Below, piece by piece: positions 7,770-16,209 of a stretch of 37,909 nucleotides of DNA. The notes beneath the pieces were generated by a model. The model searched no databases and was not told the origin of the DNA. It saw only the letters and a list, made by a program, of their open reading frames with translations. The stretch lies in assembly GCA_900546845.1 (NCBI GenBank), contig UREK01000020.1, positions 1-37,909 on the forward strand. Direction: 5' to 3'. This DNA comes from an uncultured Eubacteriales bacterium (lineage in GTDB: Bacteria; Bacillota; Clostridia; Christensenellales; CAG-138). Both the position numbers and the translations under genes were made by a program. The first letter of the stretch is position 1. The number at the start of each line of letters is the position of its first letter.

Positions 7770-8843
7770 ATGCGCAAATTTACCATTAGCATGATGTGTC
7801 TATTCGTGTTTCTTTTTTTTATTATAATGACATCATGTTCTTCCAAGATTCCCGATGCATGGAATGAATATTATAAGAAGGGTAATTTTGAGATGCAGAT
7901 TGATGCAAAAATTATTTGTACAGAATCTCATGATTATTCCGTCTATACCGTAGCTCCATTAGATTTTGATCCTAGAATGTGCGTTGACTTACTAAATCAT
8001 CTCGTCGGTGGGGTAGTTATCGATGCTCTCCATTATGGAGATATGGCATCAAATAAGCTTGATGATAACCGAGAAATCCAATATGGTTTTTATCAAAATT
8101 ATATTTTTTATCAGTCATTCACTGATGGAATAATTCAACTTGAAAATTGGATTCTTCCCGGTGAAGCTTATCCGGGGGAACCAGCAGGGACTACACTTGA
8201 AAATATAGATATATCAGAAGAAGCCGCATCTAATATTGGATATGAATTACTAGACGCTTTTGATATTGATTATATGCAAATTGCAGACGCAAGCAAAGCA
8301 CGTGTTTTAACATCATCATACCAAACGTTATATGAGGGATGGTACATTTCCTTCTGTAGAGATTATGCGCACTATACTCCGATTAGTATTGCTTCAGTAT
8401 CCAATAACCGACATATGATGCAAAGAGATTTTCCGCCAAAATCGCCGTGGCTTCCAGAAACAATATCAATGTTTATAAACGGAAATGGGATTCAAGCGTT
8501 TTATTGGGGGGATCCTATAGAAATACTTTATAAAACAGAAATCAATGAGAATTTGCTTTCCTTTAGCGATATGCAAGATATTATTAAAGAGTATTTTTTC
8601 AACAACTATTTGCGTGAAACGATGATTAACAGCAAAAGGATACCAAAGGTATTCAAGATAGTATTGACAGGCGCGATGTTGTCTGATGAGACAAATGGAT
8701 CTGGAAGAATCATTCCAACTTGGGCTGTATTTTATACTACAGAAGCTGAAATAGAAAACTATTCCTTACCGGCAGTTGTTTGTTTTGATGCGACTACTGG
8801 GCAGCCAGTCAACCCTTTCTCAATAGAAAAAGGTACCCAATAG
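7770..8843 (+). CDS. Exported lipoprotein, module 2 short form (DUF6034-like)
   Basis: A 357-residue lipoprotein with a long hydrophobic signal MRKFTISMMCLFVFLFFIIM and lipobox MTSC. It is the positional equivalent of the 441-residue protein at 3712 but lacks roughly the first 60 mature residues. The common features remain: a FINGNGIQAFYWGDP strand and the C-terminal IIPTWAVFY plus DATTGQPVNP, a weaker form of the NAxDGSxIxP ending. The start has no ribosome site of its own; AGGAAGGAG is 38 bases upstream on the other side of a hairpin that would bring it to about 12 bases if folded. Codon use is AT-rich compared with the next gene. Function unknown. Confidence 0.8.
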   Translation: MRKFTISMMCLFVFLFFIIMTSCSSKIPDAWNEYYKKGNFEMQIDAKIICTESHDYSVYTVAPLDFDPRMCVDLLNHLVGGVVIDALHYGDMASNKLDDNREIQYGFYQNYIFYQSFTDGIIQLENWILPGEAYPGEPAGTTLENIDISEEAASNIGYELLDAFDIDYMQIADASKARVLTSSYQTLYEGWYISFCRDYAHYTPISIASVSNNRHMMQRDFPPKSPWLPETISMFINGNGIQAFYWGDPIEILYKTEINENLLSFSDMQDIIKEYFFNNYLRETMINSKRIPKVFKIVLTGAMLSDETNGSGRIIPTWAVFYTTEAEIENYSLPAVVCFDATTGQPVNPFSIEKGTQ

Positions 8844-8939
8844 TAGGGCTTAATATTCTTGAGACGAGATCAAATAAGCACATTTGATGAAGCTGCCCGA
8901 CAATCAATCTTGGCTTATATATAAGTAAGGAGGCACCCC

Positions 8940-10472
8940 ATGAAGAAATTCAAAACCTTTTTGCTGTTAATAACGGCTGCTTTTGTTCTTACCGCCTGCC
9001 ATCCCACGCCGGAGGAGCCCATCGTGATACAGAAAGACCCTGCCGCTATGCTCAACCAGGCGGAAAGCAGCCCTTCTGCGGAAGGGACAGGCGCGGCGGG
9101 CGAGAATGGAGCTACCCCCGAGAGTACCATTTTCGAACAGGTTTCGCTGCCGGCAGATGAAAGATACGCTTTTGCGGCGGACGAGCTGGACGGCCGGCTG
9201 AAAATCCGTGCGGATGCTGCAATCCTCTGCCCAGATGCCGCACAAATGCCCATCTTGCATGTGCAGCGGGGCAGCTTTTCCCAGCAGGAAGTATACCGCG
9301 TGTTTCGGTTCTTTTTCACAGATACGCTTCCGTATGATCAGTTGAGCGGAAGGCAAAGCCGCGAGGACATTGAAAAGATTATCCTGCGCTATCGGCAGCA
9401 GTTGGCCGATGGAAGCTATACGCAGCAAGGGCTCAGCAAGGATGACTGCCACGCGCTGCTGGCCAGTTGGGAAGAGGCCTATGCTGCCACGCCGGAAGGG
9501 GCTTCCGAATATATGCTCTCCGATGGAACCCTGTCACAGGAAACGCTGGGGAATTCCGGCACATTTTATCGGCTGGATGTTAGCACTTCAAAGAACCGTT
9601 CGTTGGATTATGGCTCGGTTGAAATTCGCGACCTTATCATAACCACGCCGGATTCCGAATCGCAAAAGGCAGTAGACAGTGATAACTGTTTTTTGCTCTA
9701 TGAATGTATCGACCCTATCGCGGGAACGGCGGAGCGATATACCACTGAAAACGCCCTCCGCATTGACCCAGAGGATATCCCGGCAGCAGTGGAGGAATGC
9801 CCTTTTCCGTTTTCCGAAGCAAGGGTTCCGTGTGAAGAGCTGCTCCAAAAGCTGGAACCGGCAGAATTTAGCCTTGGCGCGGCATTTCTGGTTGACGATG
9901 GAAAAACCAAGGACGGAGACAGCGGCCATTATGCCTATAAACTGTTCTATGCCCGCAGCGTGGATGGAATTCCGCTGTTCACCAACACCCAGCGCGTCTT
10001 ACGGGATTCCGAGTTTTCATCCAAATGGAGTCATGAATATATCTGCTTCATCGTTGATGACAGCGGGATAATCTATTTCTACTGGGGGAATCCTGCTGCG
10101 CCTGGGGAAACCGCCGTGGAACGTGCAGCGCTCAAGCCCTTTGACGAGATCACGGAAATATTTGAAACAATGATCCGCAGGGAGTATACTGCATTCGTGG
10201 ATCATTGGTATGGAACAGAAGGGCAAATGGATATTTCCATAGACCGTGTCACGCTGTGCTTAATGCGCATCCGTGTGCCGGACGCCGCAGACGCAGGGCT
10301 GCTCGTTCCCGCATGGGTGTTTGAAGGAACCAACAGAGCCGTTTCCGCGAGTGGAGAGGTCAGCTATAACATAAAAAACGGTACAGCGAGTTCGCTCCCC
10401 AGCGAGCCCTTCCCTGTCATGGTCATCAATGCCGTGGATGGCAGCATCATTGATCTCTCACGTGGATACTGA
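8940..10472 (+). CDS. Exported lipoprotein, module 2 long form (DUF6034-like)
   Basis: A 510-residue lipoprotein with signal MKKFKTFLLLITAAFVLTAC and lipobox LTAC. A strong AAGGAGG at 8927-8933 defines the ATG at 8940. The mature start HPTPEEPIVIQKD parallels the CQ-TP starts of the proteins at 3712 and 5121. It shares the central helical region, the DDSGIIYFYWG strand, LLVPAWVFEG and the ending NAVDGSIIDLSRGY with the protein at 5121. It is clearly more GC-rich than the three other copies, like the chromosome to its right, so it may be the resident ancestor or a differently ameliorated copy. Function unknown; the DUF6034 link is from memory. Confidence 0.85.
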   Translation: MKKFKTFLLLITAAFVLTACHPTPEEPIVIQKDPAAMLNQAESSPSAEGTGAAGENGATPESTIFEQVSLPADERYAFAADELDGRLKIRADAAILCPDAAQMPILHVQRGSFSQQEVYRVFRFFFTDTLPYDQLSGRQSREDIEKIILRYRQQLADGSYTQQGLSKDDCHALLASWEEAYAATPEGASEYMLSDGTLSQETLGNSGTFYRLDVSTSKNRSLDYGSVEIRDLIITTPDSESQKAVDSDNCFLLYECIDPIAGTAERYTTENALRIDPEDIPAAVEECPFPFSEARVPCEELLQKLEPAEFSLGAAFLVDDGKTKDGDSGHYAYKLFYARSVDGIPLFTNTQRVLRDSEFSSKWSHEYICFIVDDSGIIYFYWGNPAAPGETAVERAALKPFDEITEIFETMIRREYTAFVDHWYGTEGQMDISIDRVTLCLMRIRVPDAADAGLLVPAWVFEGTNRAVSASGEVSYNIKNGTASSLPSEPFPVMVINAVDGSIIDLSRGY

Positions 10473-10666
10473 GGATTGGCCGGTACAAATATACCGTCGA
10501 TGCGGACAATCCAGACATCATATACGACGCCGTTGCCCTGAGCGCGATAGACGGCGCACGCGTCAGCCCCCATGCAGAGCTGGAAGGCCGAATGAGCGCG
10601 CACGTCCGCATGCCGGGTTTGGGCCGGAATTTACAATTTATTAACACCTTGATGTGGACTTGCTGA
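10472..10666 (+). pseudogene. C-terminal fragment of a fifth DUF6034-like lipoprotein
   Basis: Starting within the stop codon of the previous gene and in another frame, 64 sense codons read RIGRYKYTVDADNPD, then IIYDAVALSAIDGARVSP, and run to a TGA at 10664. ALSAIDGARVSP matches the family ending (NAIDGSIINP, NAVDGSIIDL). There is no start codon or signal sequence, so this is a leftover of another paralogue, probably created by recombination between tandem copies. The tail after HAELEGRM has no family similarity. Confidence 0.6.
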
Positions 10667-10713
10667 CGGTGTCCATGCGAAACTAGATGCAGGGGATGAA
10701 AGGAGGATGTGCC

Positions 10714-11484
10714 ATGCATGCAATCCGGTCAAGCATCCGGCAGGCGCTCACGGGGCGCGGGTTTGCCGTGGCCGCGCTTGGGACTGCGCTCCTGCTTCTG
10801 CTCTCGAGCGTGGAAGGGATCGTGAGCGGGTTCCGCGCTCCGGGGCTCTTCGCGTTCGGCTACCACAGCGCGCTCATCGAGCGGGCGCTCGCGGGCGAGG
10901 CCATGACGCTCGCGCTGCCCATCCTGGCGGCGCTGCCGTATACCGCCGCCATCGTGGACGATGTGCGCAGCGGATTCTACAAGGCCTACCTCCCGCGCAC
11001 AACGCTGGCGCGGTACCTGGCGGGCAAGGTCGTGGCCTGCGCGCTCGCGGGCGGGCTCGCGCTGCTCGCAGGCGTCGCGCTTGCCTGGGCGCTCTGCGCG
11101 CTCGTGTTCCTCCCCAAGGAGCTGCCGCCCGCCACCGTGGACGCGCTCGGCAACAGCCTGCGCTATGTCTCCCCCATCTGGGGCAAGCTCCTGCTCGCCT
11201 TCGCCTCCGGCGCTTTTTGGGCCGTGCTCGGCATGCTCTTCGCCACGCTTACCATGAGCCGCTATATGGCGTACGCTTCCCCCTTCATCGTCTATTACGT
11301 GCTCATCATCCTCTATGAGCGGTATTTCGATTTTCTGTATGTGCTCTACCCCAAGGAATGGCTCAACCCTTCCGCCCTTTGGGATTACGGCAACGCAGGC
11401 GTGCTCCTCGTCGTCGGGGAGCTGACGCTCATCGCGGGCATATTGGCCGCGCTCGCGGGAAGGAGGCGCCTTGCGGATGGCTAA
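10714..11484 (+). CDS. ABC-2 type permease, LanE/G-like
   Basis: A 256-residue integral membrane protein with about six hydrophobic segments (first near residues 15-35, last near 225-250). The ATG at 10714 follows AAAGGAGG; an in-frame ATG nine codons upstream lacks such a site. It ends inside the next gene (8-base overlap), showing translational coupling with the second permease. With the ATPase at 12404 it should form a complete exporter. Size and pairing match the permeases of LanFEG/BcrAB-type transporters that remove peptide antibiotics from the membrane; the substrate itself cannot be read from sequence. Its GC content is high, unlike the lipoprotein region to the left. Confidence 0.8.
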   Translation: MHAIRSSIRQALTGRGFAVAALGTALLLLLSSVEGIVSGFRAPGLFAFGYHSALIERALAGEAMTLALPILAALPYTAAIVDDVRSGFYKAYLPRTTLARYLAGKVVACALAGGLALLAGVALAWALCALVFLPKELPPATVDALGNSLRYVSPIWGKLLLAFASGAFWAVLGMLFATLTMSRYMAYASPFIVYYVLIILYERYFDFLYVLYPKEWLNPSALWDYGNAGVLLVVGELTLIAGILAALAGRRRLADG

Positions 11485-12388
11485 GTTTTTCACGCGCGCG
11501 CGGCAGGTCTGCGCCGTCGCGCAGTACAATTTCCGCGGCTGGCATAAGAACCCGCGCATCCTCCTCACGTTTGCCCTCGCGTTCGTGCTCTGCTTCCTGC
11601 TTTCGGACAAGGCTGTCCGCTTCGCCGTGGAATATGGGACGACCATGCAGTTGGTGGAGGCTTTCGTCTGGACGTTCGGGGACAGCAACTCCATCCTCCT
11701 TTCCTCGCTCCTGCTGTTGCTGCTCTTTGCGGACATGCCGTTCATCACCTCCGGCACGCCGTTTTATTTGATGCGCATCGACCGCAGGACCTGGGTCGCC
11801 GGGCAGGCGCTCTACATCGCCGTGGCCACGCTCCTTTACCTGCTCTTCATCCTCGCGGCGACGAGCCTCGTCTGCATGCGGCAGAGCTTCATCGGCAACA
11901 TGTGGTCGGAGACTGCCGCCATCCTGGGCTATTCCGGCGCGGGCCAGCGCGTCGCCCTCCCTGCGCTCGTCAAAACGCTCGAGATGAGCCGCCCATATCA
12001 ATGCATGGGCACGATCTTCCTGCTCATGCTGCTCTATACGCTCCTGCTCGCGTTCGTCATGCTCCTTTGCAACCTCTGGAAGGGGCAGCGCGCGGGCGTG
12101 GTGGGCGCGTTTGCCCTGAGCCTGTTCGGGTTCCTCCTGAACCCGCAGACGCTCAAGGCGCTCTTCCAACTCCCGGATGAGCTGACGTACAAGGCGAACG
12201 TAGCCGTCGGGTGGCTCTCGCCGCTGAACCATGCCACTTACCACATGCACAATTTCGGCTACGACCTGCTGCCGCGCCTCTGGCAGACTTACCTCATCTT
12301 CGGCGCACTCATCGCCCTGTGCTTCTTCCTCTCGCTCCGGGCGGTGCGGGCGTATAATTTTAATTTCATCGGGACGGAAAACAGTTAA
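11477..12388 (+). CDS. ABC-2 type permease, second subunit
   Basis: A 303-residue membrane protein with about six hydrophobic segments, among them ILLTFALAFVLCFLL (residues 28-42) and LIFGALIALCFFLSL near the C-terminus. The ATG at 11477 lies ten bases after AGGAGG (11461-11466); a TTG at 11471 is a less likely start. It overlaps the upstream permease and precedes the ATPase by 15 bases. It probably pairs with the first permease as a heterodimer, the arrangement seen in LanFEG-like exporters. The family assignment rests on topology and context rather than a conserved motif. Confidence 0.75.
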   Translation: MAKFFTRARQVCAVAQYNFRGWHKNPRILLTFALAFVLCFLLSDKAVRFAVEYGTTMQLVEAFVWTFGDSNSILLSSLLLLLLFADMPFITSGTPFYLMRIDRRTWVAGQALYIAVATLLYLLFILAATSLVCMRQSFIGNMWSETAAILGYSGAGQRVALPALVKTLEMSRPYQCMGTIFLLMLLYTLLLAFVMLLCNLWKGQRAGVVGAFALSLFGFLLNPQTLKALFQLPDELTYKANVAVGWLSPLNHATYHMHNFGYDLLPRLWQTYLIFGALIALCFFLSLRAVRAYNFNFIGTENS

Positions 12389-12403
12389 CTAAGGATGGAT
12401 GGG

Positions 12404-13057
12404 ATGGAAAAGACAGACGCGGTGATCTCCGTACAGAACGTATCGAAGGACTTTGGGCAGGAGCGCGTGCTGCGCAGCGTGACGCGCGACTTTGCGCGCG
12501 GCAAAATCCACGGCATCGTCGGCAACAACGGCAGCGGCAAGACCGTGCTCATGAAGTGCATCTGCGGGTTCCTCCTCCCCACGGAGGGGAAAATCCTCGT
12601 ACATGGCAAGCAGGTCGGCAAAGACGTGGACTTCCCCTCCGGCCTCGGGGTCATCATCGAGACGCCGGGCTTCCTGCCCAACCTTTCCGGCGTGAAGAAC
12701 CTCGAAATTCTCGCCTCGCTGCAGCGGAAGATCGGCCTTGCGGAGATCTCCTCCGCCATCCGCCGCGTGGGGCTCGACCCAAACCTGAAGAAGCCCGTGG
12801 GAAAATACTCCCTCGGCATGCGCCAGCGCCTCGGCATCGCGCAGGCGATCATGGAAGGCCCCAGCCTGCTCATCCTGGACGAACCCTTGAACGGCCTTGA
12901 CAAGCACGGCGTCAGGGAGATGCGTAGCCTCATCCGCGGCCTCCGGGAGGACGGCAAAACCATCCTCCTCGCCAGCCACAACCAGGGCGACATCGACGCC
13001 CTGTGCGACACCGTCTGCGAAATGGACGCGGGCGTCATGACGATGATACGGGAATAA
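12404..13057 (+). CDS. ABC transporter ATPase with E-loop (LanF/BcrA-like)
   Basis: A 217-residue ABC ATPase. Walker A GNNGSGKT is at residues 40-47, signature SLGMRQR at 136-142, Walker B LLILDE at 155-160 with catalytic Glu160, D-loop NGLD, and switch His192 in ASHN. The Q-loop position reads IIETPGF, with Glu86 in place of Gln. This E-loop is a known mark of lantibiotic-immunity (LanF) and bacitracin (BcrA) type ATPases. The start at 12404 fits AAGGATGG; an ATG three codons upstream has no space for a ribosome site. It drives the two permeases encoded just before and is followed after 15 bases by the exported CARDB-like protein. Confidence 0.9.
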   Translation: MEKTDAVISVQNVSKDFGQERVLRSVTRDFARGKIHGIVGNNGSGKTVLMKCICGFLLPTEGKILVHGKQVGKDVDFPSGLGVIIETPGFLPNLSGVKNLEILASLQRKIGLAEISSAIRRVGLDPNLKKPVGKYSLGMRQRLGIAQAIMEGPSLLILDEPLNGLDKHGVREMRSLIRGLREDGKTILLASHNQGDIDALCDTVCEMDAGVMTMIRE

Positions 13058-13072
13058 ACCTAGGAGGGAACC

Positions 13073-14824
13073 ATGAAGAAAATGATCGCCGGAATGATCC
13101 TGATGCTAGCCTTTCTGGTCCTTTGCACCATGCATGCACTCGCGGAGGGCGGCGCGCTTTCCATAGACACGGAAACCGTCTACGAGGGCATGCCCAAAAG
13201 CTACGCGGAAGGCTATGTCCCCGCCGTTTCAGGCGGCAATGCCATGTTCGTGCTGCCGCTCCGATCGAGCGACCCTGCCGTGACCTCCATCACCGTAACG
13301 CCCGTCATCGGAACGGATGAGCAGACGCCCTTTTCCTACGGCAATTATGAGTTCAACGTTTTGGCGGACGCAAACGGCGTGTTCGTCGTCCGCCTCTCTC
13401 TGCCGCTCAAGGCCAACCGCGTGAACGGGACGTACTGCGTTGCCTTCCGCGCGCGCTATACCGACGGCGCTGGCGCGGCGCAGGCGCAGGAGTTCCCCGT
13501 CTACCTCACGATCGCGGACGGCATGGACCCGAACGCTCCGGAACCCTCCGAAGCGCCCGCCGGCCTCCTCGCCATCGACGGCAAGAACCTCTACCCGGGC
13601 ATGGCCAAGACGTATGCCGAGGGCTACATGCCGCTCGTCGAGAACGGCAGGGCGCACATCGTGCTGCCGCTCGTGGGCGCAACCTACGACGGGCGCGTCA
13701 CCGTCACTGCCGACCTTGGCGCGACAACGGACAGCCCCTTTGTCTATGGCAATTACAGCCAAACCGCCACGCCCTACGGCTGGGGCGGCCTCTATCTGTT
13801 CTCCTTTGAGATCCCTCTCGCAGGCGGCCGCTACAACGGCTCCTACCCCGTCATCCTGCGCGCGGAATACCTCAATGCGCGCGGCGCGCAGACCCAGCAG
13901 GCCTTTACCGTGTATGTAACGGTCACCGACGGCAAGAACCCGCCCGACCCCAACGACGTGCAGAAGGTGGAAGCCGAGCGGCCGGAGCTTTTCATCTCCC
14001 AATGCGTCATCGAGCCCACGACCGTCGGCGGCAATGAAGTATTTACCGTGCGCGTGACGGTAGAGAACATCGGCAACATCCGCGCGCGCAGCGTGAAGCT
14101 CTCCTGGTCGAGCGCCGCGCCGGGCATCCTCCCGGCAGAGACCGCGAACGCGAAGCTGCTAGAAAACATCGCGGCGGGTGAACGCGCGGAGGCGAGCTTC
14201 CAGCTCAAGACCACCAAGGACGTGCTCGCGGGCAGCCAGCCCTTCACGGTGGCGCTCGATTATGTGGATCTTTATGGCGGCACATATACGGCCTCCCGCG
14301 AGTTCCTCGTCCACGTGACGCAGCCCGTCGAGCTTTCCTATGATACGATCTCCGTGCCCAAGGAGATCGCCGCAGGCGAGACGCTCTCCCTGCCCGCGAA
14401 CGTATTCAACGTCGGCAAAGCGCCGCTGCGCAACGTCTCGGTCACCGTCGCGGGCGCGGGCCTTTTCCCCACCTCCACGGTGTTCCTTGGCGACATCGTC
14501 CCCGGCGAGGCAGGTTACGGCGAGCTGAAGGTCTTTGTCGGCATGCTCTCCATGACCGAAGGCTACTCCCAGAGCTACGGCCTGACCCACGGCGTTTACA
14601 CCATCACCTACTATGACGACAACGACGCCGAGCACACCGCCGAAACCGAGTTCACCCTCGAGATCAAGCAGCCCGTCATCGAATCCGCCGCCGAGCCTGA
14701 AGAGGATCCTCAGCCTGTCATCCAATGGTGGGTCGCCGTCCTCGCCGGCTTCGCCGCCATTGCCATCCTCGTCGCCGCTCTCGTCGTCTCCAGGTTCCTC
14801 AGGGCTTGGAAGATGACGAAATAA
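13073..14824 (+). CDS. Exported membrane-anchored protein with N-terminal repeats and CARDB-like domains
   Basis: A 583-residue protein with a Sec signal (MKKMIAGMILMLAFLVLCTM, cut after ALA near residue 24) and a C-terminal membrane anchor (WWVAVLAGFAAIAILVAALV, near 550-569) followed by basic residues. The N-terminal half has two related units of about 135 residues, starting ALSIDTETVYEGMPKSYAEG and LLAIDGKNLYPGMAKTYAEG. The second half holds two Ig-like CARDB/COG1361-type units (VENIGNIRARSVKLSW; VFNVGKAPLRNVSVTV). The topology places nearly everything outside the cell. It is the last gene of the ABC operon (15-base gap, AGGAGGG) and is probably an extracellular partner of that transporter; whether it traps substrate or binds the wall is unknown. 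Confidence 0.85.
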   Translation: MKKMIAGMILMLAFLVLCTMHALAEGGALSIDTETVYEGMPKSYAEGYVPAVSGGNAMFVLPLRSSDPAVTSITVTPVIGTDEQTPFSYGNYEFNVLADANGVFVVRLSLPLKANRVNGTYCVAFRARYTDGAGAAQAQEFPVYLTIADGMDPNAPEPSEAPAGLLAIDGKNLYPGMAKTYAEGYMPLVENGRAHIVLPLVGATYDGRVTVTADLGATTDSPFVYGNYSQTATPYGWGGLYLFSFEIPLAGGRYNGSYPVILRAEYLNARGAQTQQAFTVYVTVTDGKNPPDPNDVQKVEAERPELFISQCVIEPTTVGGNEVFTVRVTVENIGNIRARSVKLSWSSAAPGILPAETANAKLLENIAAGERAEASFQLKTTKDVLAGSQPFTVALDYVDLYGGTYTASREFLVHVTQPVELSYDTISVPKEIAAGETLSLPANVFNVGKAPLRNVSVTVAGAGLFPTSTVFLGDIVPGEAGYGELKVFVGMLSMTEGYSQSYGLTHGVYTITYYDDNDAEHTAETEFTLEIKQPVIESAAEPEEDPQPVIQWWVAVLAGFAAIAILVAALVVSRFLRAWKMTK

Positions 14825-15030
14825 GGGTTCTGCGCCGCAACTGAGGCTAGGAGCATGAGAATGCGGCCATTTTGGTAGAAATTACGGTGCATGAGAAAAA
14901 TCTATGGAAAATCTAGTGATAGATTAAACGGGAAAAGGGGGGCAGTTTATCGGAGAGATTGAAAGCCCCGGCGCAGTGGGTGTTGTGTAAATTTTCGGCA
15001 CAGAGAGGCTTTTTAACCGATTGAGGCACA

Positions 15031-15064
15031 TCGGAGCAAGCTACACGCTTGCTCCGACTTTTTT
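15031..15064 (+). terminator. Intrinsic terminator of the ABC operon
   Basis: TCGGAGCAAGC and GCTTGCTCCGA form an 11-pair stem with loop TACAC, then CTTTTTT. On the minus strand there is no T run, so it serves the plus-strand operon. The stretch 14825-15030 before it contains no gene. Confidence 0.85.
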
Positions 15065-15065
15065 A

Positions 15066-15668
15066 TCAGCCGATCGCGCCGCGGATGGCGCAAAGGAGCG
15101 CATCATAGGTTTCATAGGCGGGTAGATCCGGGTTGTCAGCCTTGATCTGCTCCGTGCTGCGGAACAGGAAGCCTGCCTTGCTCGCCCGGATCATCGCAAG
15201 GTCGTTGTAGCTGTCCCCGGAAGCGATGGTTTCATAGCCGATGGTCTGAAGCGCCCGGACGGTAGTCAGCTTGGAATTTTCGATGCGCATTTTAAAGCCC
15301 GTGATCTCCCCATCCGGCGCAGTCTCGAGCGAATTGCAGAAGATCGTAGGCCAGCCCAGCTTCTGCATCAGGGGGGCAGCGAACTCGGTAAAGGTATCGC
15401 TGATGATAACGACCTGCGTCATGGCGCGCAGCGCATCAAGGAATTCCCGCGCGCCAGGCAGCGGGTCAATCTTTGCGATGGTAGCTTGAATTTCGGAAAG
15501 GCCCAGCCCATGCTTTTTCAAAATGCCGAGGCGCCAGCGCATCAGCTTATCGTAATCAGGCTCGTCCCGCGTGGTGCGGCGGAGCTCCGGGATGCCGCTG
15601 GCCTCCGAAAACGCGATCCAGATCTCCGGCACCAGAACGCCTTCCAAATCCAAGCATACGATATACAC
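15066..15668 (-). CDS. thrH: ThrH: phosphoserine phosphatase / homoserine phosphotransferase
   Basis: A 200-residue HAD-superfamily enzyme. The start MYIVCLDLEGVLVPEIW is diagnostic for ThrH, with nucleophile Asp7 and Glu9 in the DxE motif. HAD motif II is ISDTFTEF and motif IV ASGDSYNDLAM. ThrH removes phosphate from phosphoserine and can move it to homoserine, linking serine and threonine synthesis; it is cytoplasmic. The GTG start at 15668 lies nine bases after AGGAGG; a longer frame upstream would overlap the promoter. No terminator is visible after it on this strand. It appears to be a single-gene transcript from the promoter at 15714-15742. Confidence 0.92.
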   Translation of the reverse strand: MYIVCLDLEGVLVPEIWIAFSEASGIPELRRTTRDEPDYDKLMRWRLGILKKHGLGLSEIQATIAKIDPLPGAREFLDALRAMTQVVIISDTFTEFAAPLMQKLGWPTIFCNSLETAPDGEITGFKMRIENSKLTTVRALQTIGYETIASGDSYNDLAMIRASKAGFLFRSTEQIKADNPDLPAYETYDALLCAIRGAIG

Positions 15669-15713
15669 GATAAAATACCTCCTGTGCAGTGTCTTTTTGC
15701 TGCTTAAAGCAAA

Positions 15714-15742
15714 ATAATATATCATTTTGGAGGATTGTTCAA
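15714..15742 (-). promoter_or_regulatory. Promoter of thrH
   Basis: Read on the minus strand: TTGAAC, 17 bases, TATTAT, about 45 bases upstream of the GTG start. Confidence 0.65.
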
Positions 15743-16209
15743 GATGGAAAGTCTGGTTGAAACGGCCAAACGCGCGTCAAAAAAGCCCACGATAGCAAAT
15801 GGGAGTTCTCCTATGAGGTATGTTCGCCAGTAAGTTGTCTTTCGCCCTTCCGAATCGGCTATATGCATCCCCAAAAAACGCCTGTCGCCGCTTGCAAAGT
15901 TTCCACCTTTCCTGCAAAGCGCCAACTCCGCCGCGCGGGAATCGGTACTGGATGCTGCAAGTCCGCGTGGGCTCCTTCTGCCGGGAACGTGCCGTTTGGG
16001 GCAGAATTTTGTTTATGCCCGCCCGGATAGGCCCGTTCCATGCATCCTGCATGCTGCCCGTACCATGCAGCCAACGCGCTTCCGGGACACCGTCCGCCCT
16101 GTTTTGGATGATGCTATGGTTTGCCGCCGTCAGGATATGCCCATTTTTTCGTTGAGAATCTCTTCCCGGGACATTCCCGCGTCATCCGGCCTCAGCTGCC
16201 TGCAGGAGA
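15743..16209. other. Gene-free stretch between deoC and thrH
   Basis: About 470 bases. Open frames on both strands have a composition rich in Arg, Cys, Trp and Pro and no ribosome site, so I call no gene. No repeat or strong hairpin was seen. It may be decayed coding sequence: short pieces such as MSREEILNEKMG (minus strand, near 16150) look protein-like but lead nowhere. Confidence 0.5.
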
